A stretch of 64,000 nt of DNA from Melastoma dodecandrum (lineage: Eukaryota > Streptophyta > Magnoliopsida > Myrtales > Melastomataceae). This document shows positions 32,985-44,059 of this stretch, in pieces. A program made the translations under genes and the position numbers. Position 1 is the stretch's first letter. The number at the start of each line of letters is the position of its first letter. The notes below the pieces were generated by a model, which was not told the DNA's origin, did not search any database, and saw nothing but the letters and a program-made list of their open reading frames with translations. Where the stretch lies: NCBI GenBank assembly GCA_029817715.1, contig JARUPY010000538.1, positions 3,968,001 to 4,032,000 on the forward strand. The letters are read 5' to 3'.

Positions 32985-33392
32985 ACTGAAGAGGTCTGGC
33001 AGGCGTGGTTCGATGGCTCGTCCACTAAGAATGGAGCTCGGATAGGAGTTCACATATTATCCCCGATGGGTAAAGACATCAGACTAGCTTTTCGTCTACA
33101 AGTAATACCTACTAACAACGCTACTGAGTATGAAGCATTGATAACAACACTAAATGAACTCATGACACTAAAGGCGAAGCAAGCCCGTATCAGGGGAGAT
33201 TCTCAGTTGGTTATCAACCAAGTTAACAAAGAATGCACATGTCAAGGTAAGCTACTGCCCTATTTCGAGACGGTACAGCGGCTAGTCACACGATTCGAGG
33301 ATATAACTTTTCAATTCGTGCGGCGTGATGAAAATGTAGTAACTAATAGCCTAGCACAATTAGCCTCGGGATACAAAAACATGACAGAATAG
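32985..33392 (+). pseudogene. Archaeal-type RNase H (aRNH) of element B
   Basis: WFDGSSTKNGARIGVHIL gives the first Asp, NNATEYEALITTLNEL the Glu, IRGDSQLVINQV the second Asp and RRDENVVTNSLAQLASG the C-terminal Asp-type region; in the last the usual D of N-x-x-A-D-x-L is replaced (TNSLAQLA). This additional RNase H distinguishes Tat lineages. Confidence 0.85.
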
Positions 33393-33440
33393 GGTAACAT
33401 TCCCGAAATAGGATCGCATCTGCAGTCATAGGACAACATC

Positions 33441-34768
33441 ATGGCCGTAGACATAATGAGCCAAGATAAAGACTGGAGGAAACCTATAGTAGACTTCTTA
33501 TTAGACCCCAGTCAGAAGGCCAAGCAGCGAATCAAAGTTCAGGCACTGTCATACGTCCTCTTGGACGGTGTTCTCTATAGAAAGGATACAAGTGGAGTCA
33601 TTTTAAGATGCGTAGATTTAGATGAAGCTACTCCAATAATGTTGGAGACCCACGAGGATCTCTGTGGGTCGCACCAGGCGGGGATTAAAATGTGTTGGAT
33701 TATTCGTAGACATGGTTTTTACTGGCCATCAATGATGAAAAATTGCATTGAGATGGCCAAAGGATGTCAAGAATGCCAACGACATGGCCCGATAACTCGT
33801 GCTCCAACAGCTGACCTTACCCCTGTGATTAAACCATGGCCCTTCAGGACCTGGGCTCTATACGTGATAAGGGAAATTCATCCTCACTCTAGTCGAGGGG
33901 ATGCGTTTATCTTGGTAGCAACAGATTACTTCACTAAGTAGGTAGAAGCACAACTCTACAAGAAAATTGACCATAATGAAGTCATTAGTTTTTTACAAAC
34001 TTGTATCATTTATCGATTCAGCATTCCCCAGAATATTGTTGTAGACAATGGGACGGTTTTTAACAACTCGAGAGTGAGGGAGTTTGCTGAAGAATTTGGC
34101 TTCTCAATCCTGAATTCCACTCCGTATTATCCTCAAGCGAATGGACAGGCTGAAGCCTCCAATAAATTAATTAAAAACAACATTCAAAAGATGGTCGGGC
34201 TTAATCCGAAGAAATGGCATGAAGTACTAAATGATACACTATGGGCTCTAAGAGTTACTAAGCGCCAAAGCACTGGGGAAACTCCATTCGCGCTAGTCTA
34301 CGGTCACAACACAGTGTTACCCATCAAAATGAGGTACAAATCGCTTCGTGTCAGCCAACCTTGTCTACAAGACGAGGCTATACATATAGCCTTTAAAGAG
34401 TTGGAAAGAAAGAAATTGGAGGTTGCAGACAAGATAGAAGTACACAAACAGAGGATAGCCCGTCATTACAACAAGAAGGTCGCTCACAAACACTTTCAAG
34501 TTGGCGACCTAGTTTGGAAGATGGTCTTACCCTTAAAGTCTAAAAACCAGATTCTAGGAAATGGTCTCCGAATTGGGAAGGACCTTATCAGGTAAGCGAG
34601 ACCTTCTCTGCAAATAGCTATAAGTTGTCGACCCTTGAAGGAGTCAGACAACCTCTAAAAATTAACGGTAAGTACTTGAAACGCTATAGGAAAACTATTT
34701 GGGAATCTCATGAAAAGATTCTAAGAAAACGCTTCCCAGTTATATGGAAAGAAATTGCCAAGAATTAA
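33441..34768 (+). pseudogene. Integrase of element B
   Basis: Zinc module: ETHEDLCGSHQAGIKM ... FYWPSMMKNCIEMAKGCQECQRH. The catalytic core starts after 33840 with a decayed first block (RTWALYVIREIHPHSSRG) and a TAG at 33939-33941, then DNGTVFNNSRVREFAEEFGF, STPYYPQANGQAEASNKLIK and KRQSTGETPFALVYGH. The C-terminal module (YQVSETFSANSYKLSTLEG) is separated by a frame change near 34590. Confidence 0.88.
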
Positions 34769-34911
34769 ATTTACAAGTATACAACACAGCTGTAGACTAA
34801 TGAGTTTGTTTAGAAGGTGTCATCCCTTGGAGCCTTAAGTCTACAGCCGGTAAATGAATAAAAGAGTTTGTTTTAAGGGTGTCATCCCTTGAGACCTAAG
34901 AAAGAAAAGCA

Positions 34912-37882
34912 TCACCGCCGGAAACTTGAACTCGCCGCGTATTGTCTGGGCACCGCACGTGCCGCTTCCACGAACAGGAAGGTCAGAACCTTGGCCCGGG
35001 TCCGCTTCATGGTGACTTCGTTCTTCCGACGAAACCAAGACTTCAAGTCGTCTTGGCTCTGCTGGTCAGAAGCATGAGCAGATCGTTCTGCGAGCAGAGA
35101 GTCTACCACGGAAGCCCGTTCCTTGAGATCTTTCTCAAGAGCCAAGAGATCTGCAATCCTGGCTTGGACCTGCTTAAGCTGGCAAGTCAAATCCTCCCTT
35201 TGTCTCCTGAGGAGCCTCATGTCAGCCTCTCTTTCCGCTTGTTTCTTCAGGAAATCGGCAATCCTGGACTCAGCATTGCGAGCTGTCTGAAGGTCTTGTA
35301 AGTACACTGGCCATTCAGTTCAGAATTGCCCCTTGAAGTCCTCGCAAGCTGCTTGCATTTGGATAGTAGCGGCTGGAGAACTCTCGACCTCCTTGATGCA
35401 GCTCTGGAGGATCTTAAACTAATCCTCAGAGAAGGTCTCAAGACGAAGGAGATCCCCAACGTGGTCTGCATTCGCCATCAGGCAGTCATAGTCGCTTAAG
35501 CAGCTTGGAGCGCCTTCCCCAGGTGTCTCGCTTGATGGTTGGCTAGGAGGTCGGATGGTCGGCATTGCAAATGGCTGACCTGCGACAACATAAGGGTTAA
35601 CGCTTGTCGCACCTACCACCTCTGGAGTGGCAGCCTCTATCGGAGCGGCAATGGCCTCCGGCTCCTCAGCTGCTGAGACCTCGAGACTTGGGGAAGGATA
35701 TTCTACAAATTGAATGAAAAGTAATCGTCAGTACTAAAACTGGACAAGCAAAGTCTATACAAACCTGGCATACATACCTCAGAAGGAGGAGACAGGTCGG
35801 CTTCGTAGACCCCAGAAACTTCCTTAGGGTCAGGTACCCTGGGGAGACTTAGATCCTAAGAAGGAAATAGAGTGTTTTGTTTAGGCTTCGAAAACAAAAT
35901 GACATAGACACAAGAATGCATACCACTTCTTGAGAGGACTCTCCCGCCTGAGAACTCATAAGGGGCGGACTCAGCGCCATAATCATCCTCCTGAAAACAG
36001 TGTCCAAAGGTTTATTGGGAGAAGATTCATAATACTTAAAGGTAGAAAGCGCCACATACCTCGGAGAAGGGGTCCCTGAAGGCTTCGGGGCCTTGACAGA
36101 AATGGGGACCGGGTCCTGGATGGCAGGACGGCGATGCTTGAAGGAGGCAGAAATTGGTACGTCTTCAGAGTCAGAAGACTCAGGGGAAGGAGCCTTGCGC
36201 TTGCTGGCCTCTCCCTGCTCAACCTGCTTGCCCTTGGAGGCAAGAGTTTGCCGGCAAAGACGAGTCAAACGTTTAGCCGGGGGAAGAGGACCACTTTCTG
36301 GTGAAGAATCCCCCGAGTCTACATCCAAAACTGCAACATATGTCAGATAAGAATTTTCAGTTCAAATGGCGAGAAAGACAAGTATAGTCTATACCAGGAG
36401 GCCTCTGTCCTGTCTTTAACATCATCTCATGGGAGAGATAGAGGTCCGGCTCCTTGGAGGTTTGAAGAAATGACATTCTCTTCAGCAGGGTGTCAAATGT
36501 GATCGCCCACTGAACAGCAAAAATTTCTGTGGCCAAAATTGGGGTAGACCCGAGAGGAAACTCCATGTGATGGAGCTCCGTCTTCCTGGACAGAAGACTC
36601 ATCGAGGCCTGAAAAGAATCCTTGGAAAAAATGCTGGTAACCCGCGTGTTGATCGAGATGTTGAAGGTGTCGGAGAAGGGGACTGAAGAGCTCTGGACAA
36701 AGCCGACCTGTTTTGCACAGAGTTAGGGGTTGTAGACTTCAAAACAAAAACCCCCCTCCGACACGCAGACCAGTCCGTGTTGGTCAAAACTGCATCCCAA
36801 TATAGGCCAGGGGTGAGCCTCTGTCGGCGCTTCAAAATCAAGTGGCCGGCAGGGAAAGGGACCCAACTGCGGCACTCACCCAGTCCAGTATCTACAATAT
36901 GCCGTATATGCGCCGTTACAGAGGCATATAACCACTTGTCCTTCGTCTGGCAGCAGGACTCCAGCATGTACGTCCCATAGCAGCTGACCGGAATGGCACC
37001 AGAGGGCATCTGGTACCCTGTGAGCCCTGGCATCCATAAGTAGGACCACAGATGCACGATCCAAAGGGGGCCGCCAGCCGGATACCTTGGGAAGGGGCTT
37101 GTGCACGTCGTGGACTTGTGCAGCCCCTGATAGACTAACCCCAACAGAAATTGGGCCCAGGCTATCTTGCTGGAGGCCGAGCTCAGAAAGTTGGCGATCC
37201 CATAGACCAGTTTTGGCACTCGCTTGCTGGTGAAGCAGAAGACATACTTGCTCAGCCAGACGCTGAAGAACTCGATCTCCTCAGCCTTTCCCCAGACAGC
37301 AGTAGACTGGCCTTCGATCATCTGAAGGTGCCTCCTCGCTGTGCTCAAAATCTGGAGCATCTCTGTGGGGTTGTGGTCGTCGTCTACAGGGTGGAGGCGA
37401 ACAGGGGCACTAGCCACATAACTCCTCGTCAAGAAGTTGATATCCTCCAGGGTAATGGTCATGGGACCCTCGGGGAAGTAAAAACAGTTCACCGAGTCAT
37501 TCCAGAAAGGAAGTAGACTGGCACATACCTGAGGGTCACAACGCTTTGTGACCAAGGAGAGTTTGAAGAACGATGGGAGGCCGCAAACCTTCAACATGGA
37601 TTCCAACTTCCCAAGCCAACTAGAGAACCACTTCTACACCACCGGTTTCTCGACGGAGGGGAAGCACAAGAAGCCATTCTTCTTCTCCCAGTTCAGGGGG
37701 TCCACGAAGTCCTCCCGACAGATGGGGATTTGGAACTCCATGATCAGGTACTCATGGGGAATCACACCAGGGAAAAGAGCAGGGTCAAGAACGGGACCCA
37801 GGGTTAACCCGTCACCGGTCTGGACCACATCGGAAGGACCGGCGCGCTGAGAATGCCACTGGAAAGACGCAAAAGAAGACAT
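34912..37882 (-). pseudogene. Antisense plant-mobile-domain (PMD, MAIN/MAIL1-like) gene carried in element B
   Basis: Opposite strand to pol, between integrase and 3' LTR. Inferred exons: 37882-36395, 36330-36060, 35990-35924, 35855-35778 and 35702 to about 34912, separated by four short GT-AG introns (64, 69, 68 and 75 nt). Exon 1 encodes a PMD: FQIPICREDFVDPLNWEKKN, MLKVCGLPSFFKLSLVTKRC, YFPEGPMTITLEDINFLT, RRHLQMIEGQSTAVWGKAEE and WAQFLLGLVYQGLHK. The middle is Ser/Pro/Lys-rich (SDSEDVPISASFKHRRPA); the C-terminus is a long coiled coil (AEREADMRLLRRQREDLTCQ). Lesions: TAG at 37634-37636, a one-base frameshift near 36715, an apparent phase error before exon 5 and a stop near 35419. PMD is known both in host gene-silencing factors and in Ty3/gypsy elements. 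The role in the element is unknown. An outer in-frame ATG exists at 37909. Confidence 0.8.
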
Positions 37883-38035
37883 GATCAAAGTGGAGAAGTA
37901 GGGTTTCAAGGAAGTCTACGAGGGTTTCAGGAAACTCGAAGCGAAGGAGGGAAACGAAGAGTTTTCTTTAGCTTCAAGAAAATGTCAGACGTGCTCAGGC
38001 GACAGAAGTCCTCTCAGCAAAAATAGGGGGGCTTA

Positions 38036-39129
38036 TGTTGACATGATGAGCTATCTTGGGCCTACGTTATTGATATGATAAGCTATTTTAGGGCCTACTC
38101 TCGGACGATTTAAAGCCCACGAGAGGAATGTAAAGGATGAGGAAGGATGTGGTGCTCGCGCTAAGTCTACAGCCCATGTCTACACGGGCCGCACGTCTTA
38201 AAGGACGGTTTATTGACTCATAGATCCGCGGAGTCTATAGCCCACGTCTGCACAGGTCGCACGTCTTAAAGGACGACTTGTTGACTCCGAGATCCACGGG
38301 AGGTAGTTTAGATTGGGAGGATCTTCGAAGAACGTGACAGACCCATAAGACCGAATATAAAAGGAAGGAGATCTTCCTTGAAAAACTCACGATCAGTCAG
38401 CCAAACAGAAGTTTTGCATTGCTCGTCACCCCTTAGATTTTAGTTAGGTAGAATCCCCGGTCTGGGCGAACTCGCAAGGGTTCTTTGGTCTTCGCCTCCA
38501 CCACTAGAGTGAGCAACCATAGCTCTGGTAACCAAACTCCGCCAGCACTCCACTGTCGGGACGAGCAACTGTAGTTCCGACAGCTAATCTCCGCCAGCAT
38601 TCCACCTCCAGGACGAGCTACCGTAGTCTCGGCAGCCAATTCCGCCTTCGTTCCGCCACAAGGGTAAGCAACCGTAGCCTTGGTACCCACATCCGCTACT
38701 ACCTTCGACCACACTCCGTTCACCAAGCCCCAGCAACCAGTCTCCGCCATCCAGGATCGCAAGTCTACAGAGCCCTGTTATCAAGTCTACGACGTCACCG
38801 CCAAGATTCACAAGTCCACAGCGCCCAGCGTCAAGTCTACGACGTCTCCATCGTCCAAATTCACCAGTCTACAGCGCCCCGTAGCAAGTCTACGACGTTT
38901 CCTCACTATTCTCTTGGTCTGCAGCGCCTAGCAGCAAGTTTACGACGTTGTCTATAACGTTGCACCACCGTCCTTACTTTGTTTTTCATGGTTGTAAGCA
39001 TTTTAATCTTATTGTAAGACTTCATTTGATTAACTCGATTCATTTCTTTTACTTACTGGTGACCACGTCTAAAAACCCTGTGAGTATTATTGTCAAATAT
39101 TTCCGACGTGATCCGTTCCGACCCGAACA
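38036..39129 (+). repeat. 3' LTR of element B
   Basis: 1094 bp, TGTTGACATGATGAGC ... GACCCGAACA. TATA box TATAAAAG at 38356-38363. Full-length homologue of 26142-27224. Confidence 0.88.
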
Positions 39130-39134
39130 ATTAT

Positions 39135-39834
39135 ATTCCATGGATTAGTTTGTCTACTAAAGTTATTTTGGAACAGCCTCACGATACCGTCCTTGCAACG
39201 AGGGGAAAGGGAGCAACTAGAACTAATAATGATGAGCCGAAAGAAATGAAATTGGGTACTTGGGAAATGAAACCACGAACAAATGTCTTTATATTACTCT
39301 TTCGAAAGAAATGATTAATGTTATTTCCTCAAATGAATAGGACGAAATGATTTTGTTATCTTATCCCAAAGTATTCCTCTGTTTAGTTAATCAGACATCA
39401 TCATACAAATGTTCATATATTAAATGAAATGTAACGTTCCATGGACCACAAACCTGTCTTAGGTATGGTTTGTTAAAATAAAATTGCGAGATAACTTTCT
39501 GAGTTTTAAAATTCTATCAATCAAAAATTGGTGTCGTTGTGCGGCTCTGTCTCATTCTTCCTACATAAAGACAACACTCGCACACGAAATGGCCGTCGAA
39601 TGCGAACCTCTTTAGACTCCATCATTTTCGTGTTCATACGAAGGGATATCGATCATGAAAGATTGATGAGACTTAAAAAACATATCGGGCAAACTCACTA
39701 TTATTAATTCTAGCATCGCTCTTTCCACCGACGAGTTATTTGTTGCGCAAACTTTCCGTTTGAACAACGATTTTTAGGAATTCGTGTTTCGCAAATATTA
39801 AAATTTAGAATTACATTTTAAAAATTTTTAAAGA
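39135..39834. other. Intergenic between elements B and C
   Basis: AT-rich, no conserved ORF, no other feature seen. Confidence 0.5.
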
Positions 39835-39839
39835 ATTGA

Positions 39840-40122
39840 TCTTACAAACCAGTGAGACATCCATTGATGGATCGGAACCGGAGTGAGTTTGTTTGATCAA
39901 AGAAAAGTAGTTAATTCTGTTATTGATCATCATCGTCTTTATAGACAAGTACATGAGTTATGGGCTTATGCTTTACACATTATAAAACAACCACTATACA
40001 AGCCCAATCCATCATGCTTCCTTCTTCTAATTCAACACTTATATTCCATCTTCTTAGTATTGCAGTTGCAACCCTTCTTCTCTTTCTGCAGCTCATCACC
40101 TTCTTCCTTCCTTCTCTTGACA
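39840..40122 (-). repeat. 3' LTR of element C
   Basis: 283 bp, on the minus strand TGTCAAGAGAAG ... GTTTGTAAGA; the terminal CA is mutated. Homologous to 43768-44054. Confidence 0.88.
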
Positions 40123-40199
40123 CTCCCCCTCAAGATGTGCATATATGTCTTCATTCTCATCTTGTCTTTCAACCAATTAAAACGTGAACTGGAAAAGTT

Positions 40200-40772
40200 T
40201 TTAGTATATAGATATGCCAATTGCAACTTTGAAGGCACATACTCAAGTTGGATAAACCCTTTTTGTAACTTCTCTCAATAAAATGACAGTCCATTTCTAT
40301 ATGCTTAGCCCTTTCGTGAAACACCGGATTCTTTGTGATATATATTGCTGACTGATTATTACACATAACTCTAACCGGCTGTTTTATGTTCATCCCAAAT
40401 TCCGCAAATAGTGATATCAACCATATCACCTCACGCGTTGTCCCCTATAGCCCTATATTATGCTTCAGCAGAGCTTTTTGCAATAATAACCTGCTTTTTG
40501 ATTTTCCAGCTTATCAAAGTTTTACCAAAGTACAAACAATACCCAGTAAGTGACTTCCTAGAGTCTGGACAATTTGCCCAGTCACTGTCTACATAGGTAA
40601 TCAGCTCATCTGCAAATTCTGAGCTAAAGAACACTCCTTCTCCCGGGGAATTCTTTATGTACTTTAACACCTGAAATGTTGTCTCTAGATGAATATATGT
40701 AGGACATGCCATAAACTGTGTTAAAACCTGCACATAATATGCAATATCAGGTCTTGTTAAAGTCAAATACAT
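40200..40772 (-). pseudogene. RT tail / RNase H of element C
   Basis: LTRPDIAYYVQVLTQFMACP, VDSDWANCPDSRKSLTGYCL, ISWKIKKQVIIAKSSAEAEY-type block and VMCNNQSAIYITKNPVFHER-KHIE are all present. A frame change near 40440 splits the domain. These are standard copia RNase H signatures (DWAGCPDSRKS..., SSAEAEYRA, HIEVDCHFI). Confidence 0.88.
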
Positions 40773-40787
40773 TAGTTTTCCAACTAG

Positions 40788-41126
40788 CTATCTGTATACT
40801 ATTGCTTCTGCCTTCCCATCTTTCTTTGACAACTCGTGATTCGGAGCAATAGGAATTGCAGCTAGTTTAGTGCCTAACAAATCGTGTTCTTGCAACAACT
40901 CCAATGCATATTTTCTTTGTGACAATACTATTCCCTTTGATGATCTTGCAATCTCAAGACCAAGGAAATATTTCAAATCACCAAGATCTTTAAGCTTAAG
41001 TACATATGCTAGATATTCTTTGAACTGGTTTATCACATCCAAATTTGATCCTCCAATTGCTATATCATCCACATAAACCAGTAAACCTGCCATGATGCAA
41101 TGTAGATGCATAACACAAACAACCAA
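40788..41126 (-). pseudogene. Reverse transcriptase C-terminal half of element C
   Basis: LLVYVDDIAIGGSNLDVINQ holds the YVDD catalytic box, followed by LKDLGDLKYFLGLEIARSSK and YALELLQEHDLLG. The conserved N-terminal fingers/palm blocks are absent: sequence jumps from the integrase tail (VFGCLCYAS) to the region just before YVDD, an internal deletion near 41080-41120. Confidence 0.88.
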
Positions 41127-41640
41127 ATACTTTCAAATGATGGTAGTCAGGTTTGCCTTTAAAACAAAGCTCAAATAGAGTTTTATTATTCAATACATGT
41201 GTGGGCAATCGATTAATGATATGTACTGCAACTTGTACTTCTCCCCAGAAACTTAATGGCAAACCAAACTGAAATATCAATGTTCTTACAACATTCAGAA
41301 TGTGTTGATGTTTTCTTTCTACAATTCCATTTTGTTGAGGAGTTTCATTGTCTTTATAGAAATCTATCATTGTGAACTCTCTTCCATTATCAGACCTTAA
41401 AACTTTAATGCATGACTAAAACTGATTTTCAACCACGAGACAAAATTGTTTTATAAGAGATGAAACTTTAGATTTGGCTTTCAACAAAAAAACCCAAGTA
41501 ATCCTACTAAAATCATCCACAATAGTAAGAAAATATATATGCCCTCCAATTGACAAAGATGAACATGGCCCCCAAATATCACAATGGATAAGATAAAAAA
41601 ATTTCTTAGAAGATGTTCTGGAAAAGGCAATCACTTCTGT
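41065..41640 (-). pseudogene. Integrase of element C
   Basis: HCDIWGPCSSLSIGGHIYFL (first Asp), TIVDDFSRITWVFLLKAKS (second Asp region), a stop near 41415, then DNETPQQNGIVERKHQHILN (PQQNG-x-VERKH, catalytic Glu) and VFGCLCYAS. Order and motifs are those of copia integrase. Confidence 0.88.
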
Positions 41641-41844
41641 CTAGCATATTGGCATATATAACATGCTTCCTTATTGAACAACGGCAACAGTTTATTACAC
41701 GCTTGAACATATTTTAGTTTTGCATGAGAAGGATATCCTAACCTATAATGCCACACACATCAAATTCATTAGCGACACCATCACTATTTTTAGAAGCAAA
41801 TGTAATTGCATTTGAATGTAAAACAGACTTGACAAAAATAGCTG

Positions 41845-42060
41845 CTAGACTTCTTGCAGAATGTATAGCCCTGCCCTCTCTTTAGCAAGTCCCATCATCT
41901 TCTGTGATGATAGGGCCTGAATGAAACTAAAATTATGAATAAAGAATACACAATATGATTTGGATGCCATCAATTGACTGACTGAAATCAAATTGATATG
42001 AAAAGAAGGAATATAAAGAACATTTTGAAGAATTAAATTGGCATGAATGGAGTTTGATCC
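41845..42060 (-). pseudogene. Pre-integrase (GAG_pre-integrs) region of element C
   Basis: NLILQNVLYIPSFHINLISV, SVSQLMASKSYCVFF and GLAKERAGLYIL correspond to the copia NVLYVP...NLLSVSQL...GR..GLY region between protease and integrase. It begins abruptly at about 42060 where the inverted block starts. Confidence 0.82.
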
Positions 42061-42510
42061 AATGGCCGACTTCCTTCGGATTTGTTTACCAAATCCGGCG
42101 GTCATCCCAAAGCTTTGTTTCATGTCCGGGTGAATTCTGCATCAAGGGATTTTATGTTTTACTTTTATATTTAAGAAATTGTACAAGTTGTGACTGCGAT
42201 GGATGTGGGGATAACATGATTGAAGGGAATCGAGAGAGAAAGGAATGGATGAGGAGGAAGGGGCCGGGGGGAGGTAATGTGAAAATTACATGACTATATC
42301 CCACAACTCTACTGCCACATCATCATCAGAAATGACTAGGAGAGGAAGGACGACGAAGTGGCGGTTGTTGGTTTCCGTCAAGAATTCGGCTTTTTAAAAG
42401 TCAAGTTCGAATTACTTCGAATTTTTTGAAATTTTTCACCGAACTGGCCTTTTAAAAAGTTAAGTTTTTTAAAGGAATGAATATTTAGATTCCGTTTTAA
42501 AAGGAAAGTG
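42061..42510. other. Unrelated sequence inside element C
   Basis: About 450 bp with no copia similarity on either strand, including a purine-rich stretch and short TTTTTAAAAG/CTTTTAAAAAG words. It lies between the pre-integrase end and the inverted protease block. Confidence 0.5.
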
Positions 42511-42880
42511 TGGACAAAGGACAGTTGCCATTGTGTCAGAGCAAAATGCATCTGGAAGTACAAATAATTTGGAACTCAATGAAGTTAAGATGCAAGTTTA
42601 AAAGTTGGTAGCTTTGCTTGATGATCAAATACGGCCTAGACTTGCTGCAGACTCTTGTACTTCTAATTCTGAGATTGAATCCCCTAAATTTTTTTCAAAT
42701 GCAGCAGGTAACTTCTGTGATTCTCCTTTTAGCAATCATTGGGTGATTGATACTGGTGCTACCAATCACATTTCTAGTGATTTAATGTTTTTCAACAAAG
42801 TTACTCCTGTTGATAATATGTTTGTTTTTCTTCCGAATGGTACACGAGTCCAAGTTACATTCAAAGGAGAAGTCCACAAC
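42511..42880 (+). pseudogene. Inverted gag end / protease block of element C
   Basis: On the plus strand, opposite to the rest of the element, the copia protease reads SNHWVIDTGATNHISSDLMF (DTGA active site) and VFLPNGTRVQVTFKGEV. It is preceded by VAIVSEQNASGSTNN-like Gag tail sequence. At about 42885 the plus-strand frame runs into antisense gag. So a segment of this single element was flipped. Confidence 0.8.
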
Positions 42881-42884
42881 ATAT

Positions 42885-43678
42885 CCATTCTTCTCACCAT
42901 CTTCTTTTTATACTCATACTGCATATTTACAGGAGCTGTGAATGCCATAGGCTCTGTATTGATTACTGCTCTTTCTCCCTTGACTTCTCTATTGCTTATT
43001 TCTTGTACAACCATGTTGTACACATCATCCAATCCTGGAAAATGCTTCAATGGCGAAAATTATGCTTTTCAAACTATCATACTCATCATTCAACCCGTGC
43101 AAGAACCGAAACACACAATCTTCAACTTGGCTTTCAACAAATGCTTTAAAACAACCATCATTACACATTCCGCATTGACAATGAGGTAAGGGCCTGACAT
43201 GTTTCAATTCTTCCCATAAACCAATCATTTCAGTGTAATAAGCATATACGCTTCTAGCACCCTGCACAATTGTCATCAGCATCATCTATAACCTACTTAT
43301 CTTCGACTTGTCTGGCTGCGAATATCTCCTTTTGAGTGCTTCAGATATCAATTGTTGAATTCATGAAAAATATGTTGCTAGCTATTGGTTCTGTCACAAA
43401 ACTCAAGATCCAAGCAATTACCAGAGCACTGCACCTCTTCCACAGTAGATACATTTCATCACCAACAGCAAGCTCTGCTATCGATCCATCAATAAATTCG
43501 ATTTGTTCCTAAACACAAGTGCCATTTCGAATGCTTTACTCTAGGTAAAGAAATTCAAACCATTAAGCAATGGCGTCACAATTATCGTGTTCAAATTGTC
43601 CGACTGCTAGATGTAATATGGCGAAGTAGGATCATCGATGATCGAATGTCCCTTGCTTGCATTCGCTGTGCTAGCCAT
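42885..43678 (-). pseudogene. gag pseudogene of element C
   Basis: Starts at the ATG at 43678-43676 (MASTANASKGHSIIDDPTSP, a typical copia Gag start). After several stops it continues with VYAYYTEMIGLWEELKHVRP, CVFRFLHGLNDEYDSLKSII and FPGLDDVYNMVVQEISNREV, the conserved copia Gag blocks, and ends at about 42885. Confidence 0.85.
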
Positions 43679-43767
43679 TGAGATCCGACTGACTTCTTAT
43701 GCTACTGTCAACGGCTGTCTTCTCAGGTCACTGGCGACAACGGCGGCGTAGCTACGCTCTAATACCA

Positions 43768-44054
43768 TTTTACAAACTAATGAGAGAATCCATTGATGGA
43801 TCGGAACCAGAGTGAGTTTGTTTGATCAAAGAAAAGTAGTTATTTTTCTTATTGATCATCATCCTCTTTATAGACGAGTACATGAGTTATAGGCTTATGC
43901 TTTACACATTATAAAACAACCACAATACAAGCCCAACCCATCACGCTTCCTTCTTTTAATTCAATGCTTCTATCCCATCTTTTCAGTATTGCAGCTGCAA
44001 CTCTTACTTTTTCTCTTTTTGTAGCTCATCACGTTCTTCCTTCTTCTCTTGACA
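43768..44054 (-). repeat. 5' LTR of element C
   Basis: 287 bp, homologous to 39840-40122, immediately followed (on the minus strand) by TGGTATTAGAGC, a one-base variant of the usual tRNA-iMet PBS. Confidence 0.88.
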
Positions 44055-44059
44055 ATTGA

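Larger units (their letters stand above)
26142..39129 (+). mobile_element. Element B: Ty3/gypsy Tat-lineage retrotransposon with antisense gene
   Basis: A 13-kb element with LTRs at 26142-27224 and 38036-39129 and flanking ATTAC (26137-26141) / ATTAT (39130-39134), a duplication with one mismatch. PBS TGGCGACCACAG at 27231-27242 and polypurine tract AGGGGGG at 38025-38031. Domain order is gag, PR, RT, RNase H, a second archaeal-type RNase H, integrase, then a long 3' region with a gene on the opposite strand. The dual RNase H and large size identify the Tat lineage. Multiple stops disable pol. Confidence 0.92.
39840..44054 (-). mobile_element. Element C: Ty1/copia retrotransposon, deleted and internally inverted
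   Basis: A 4.2-kb minus-strand element with the perfect duplication ATTGA (39835-39839 and 44055-44059). LTRs at 39840-40122 (3' LTR) and 43768-44054 (5' LTR). The PBS complement GCTCTAATACCA (43756-43767) abuts the 5' LTR; the polypurine tract complement CTCCCCCTCAAG begins at 40123. Reading leftward: gag, an inverted block with the protease, pre-integrase, integrase, RT (N-terminal half deleted) and RNase H. Typical copia elements are about 5 kb, so the RT deletion makes it non-autonomous. Confidence 0.92.

Noticed and set aside
36599..37606. The 335-codon antisense ORF as a free-standing host PMD gene
   Set aside because: It lies wholly inside element B between integrase and PPT, and continues in frame upstream across one stop; it belongs to the element.
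26137..39134. Alternative reading of element B as two adjacent solo LTRs with unrelated DNA between
   Set aside because: PBS and PPT abut the LTRs in correct orientation and the pol order is continuous, so a single element is better supported.
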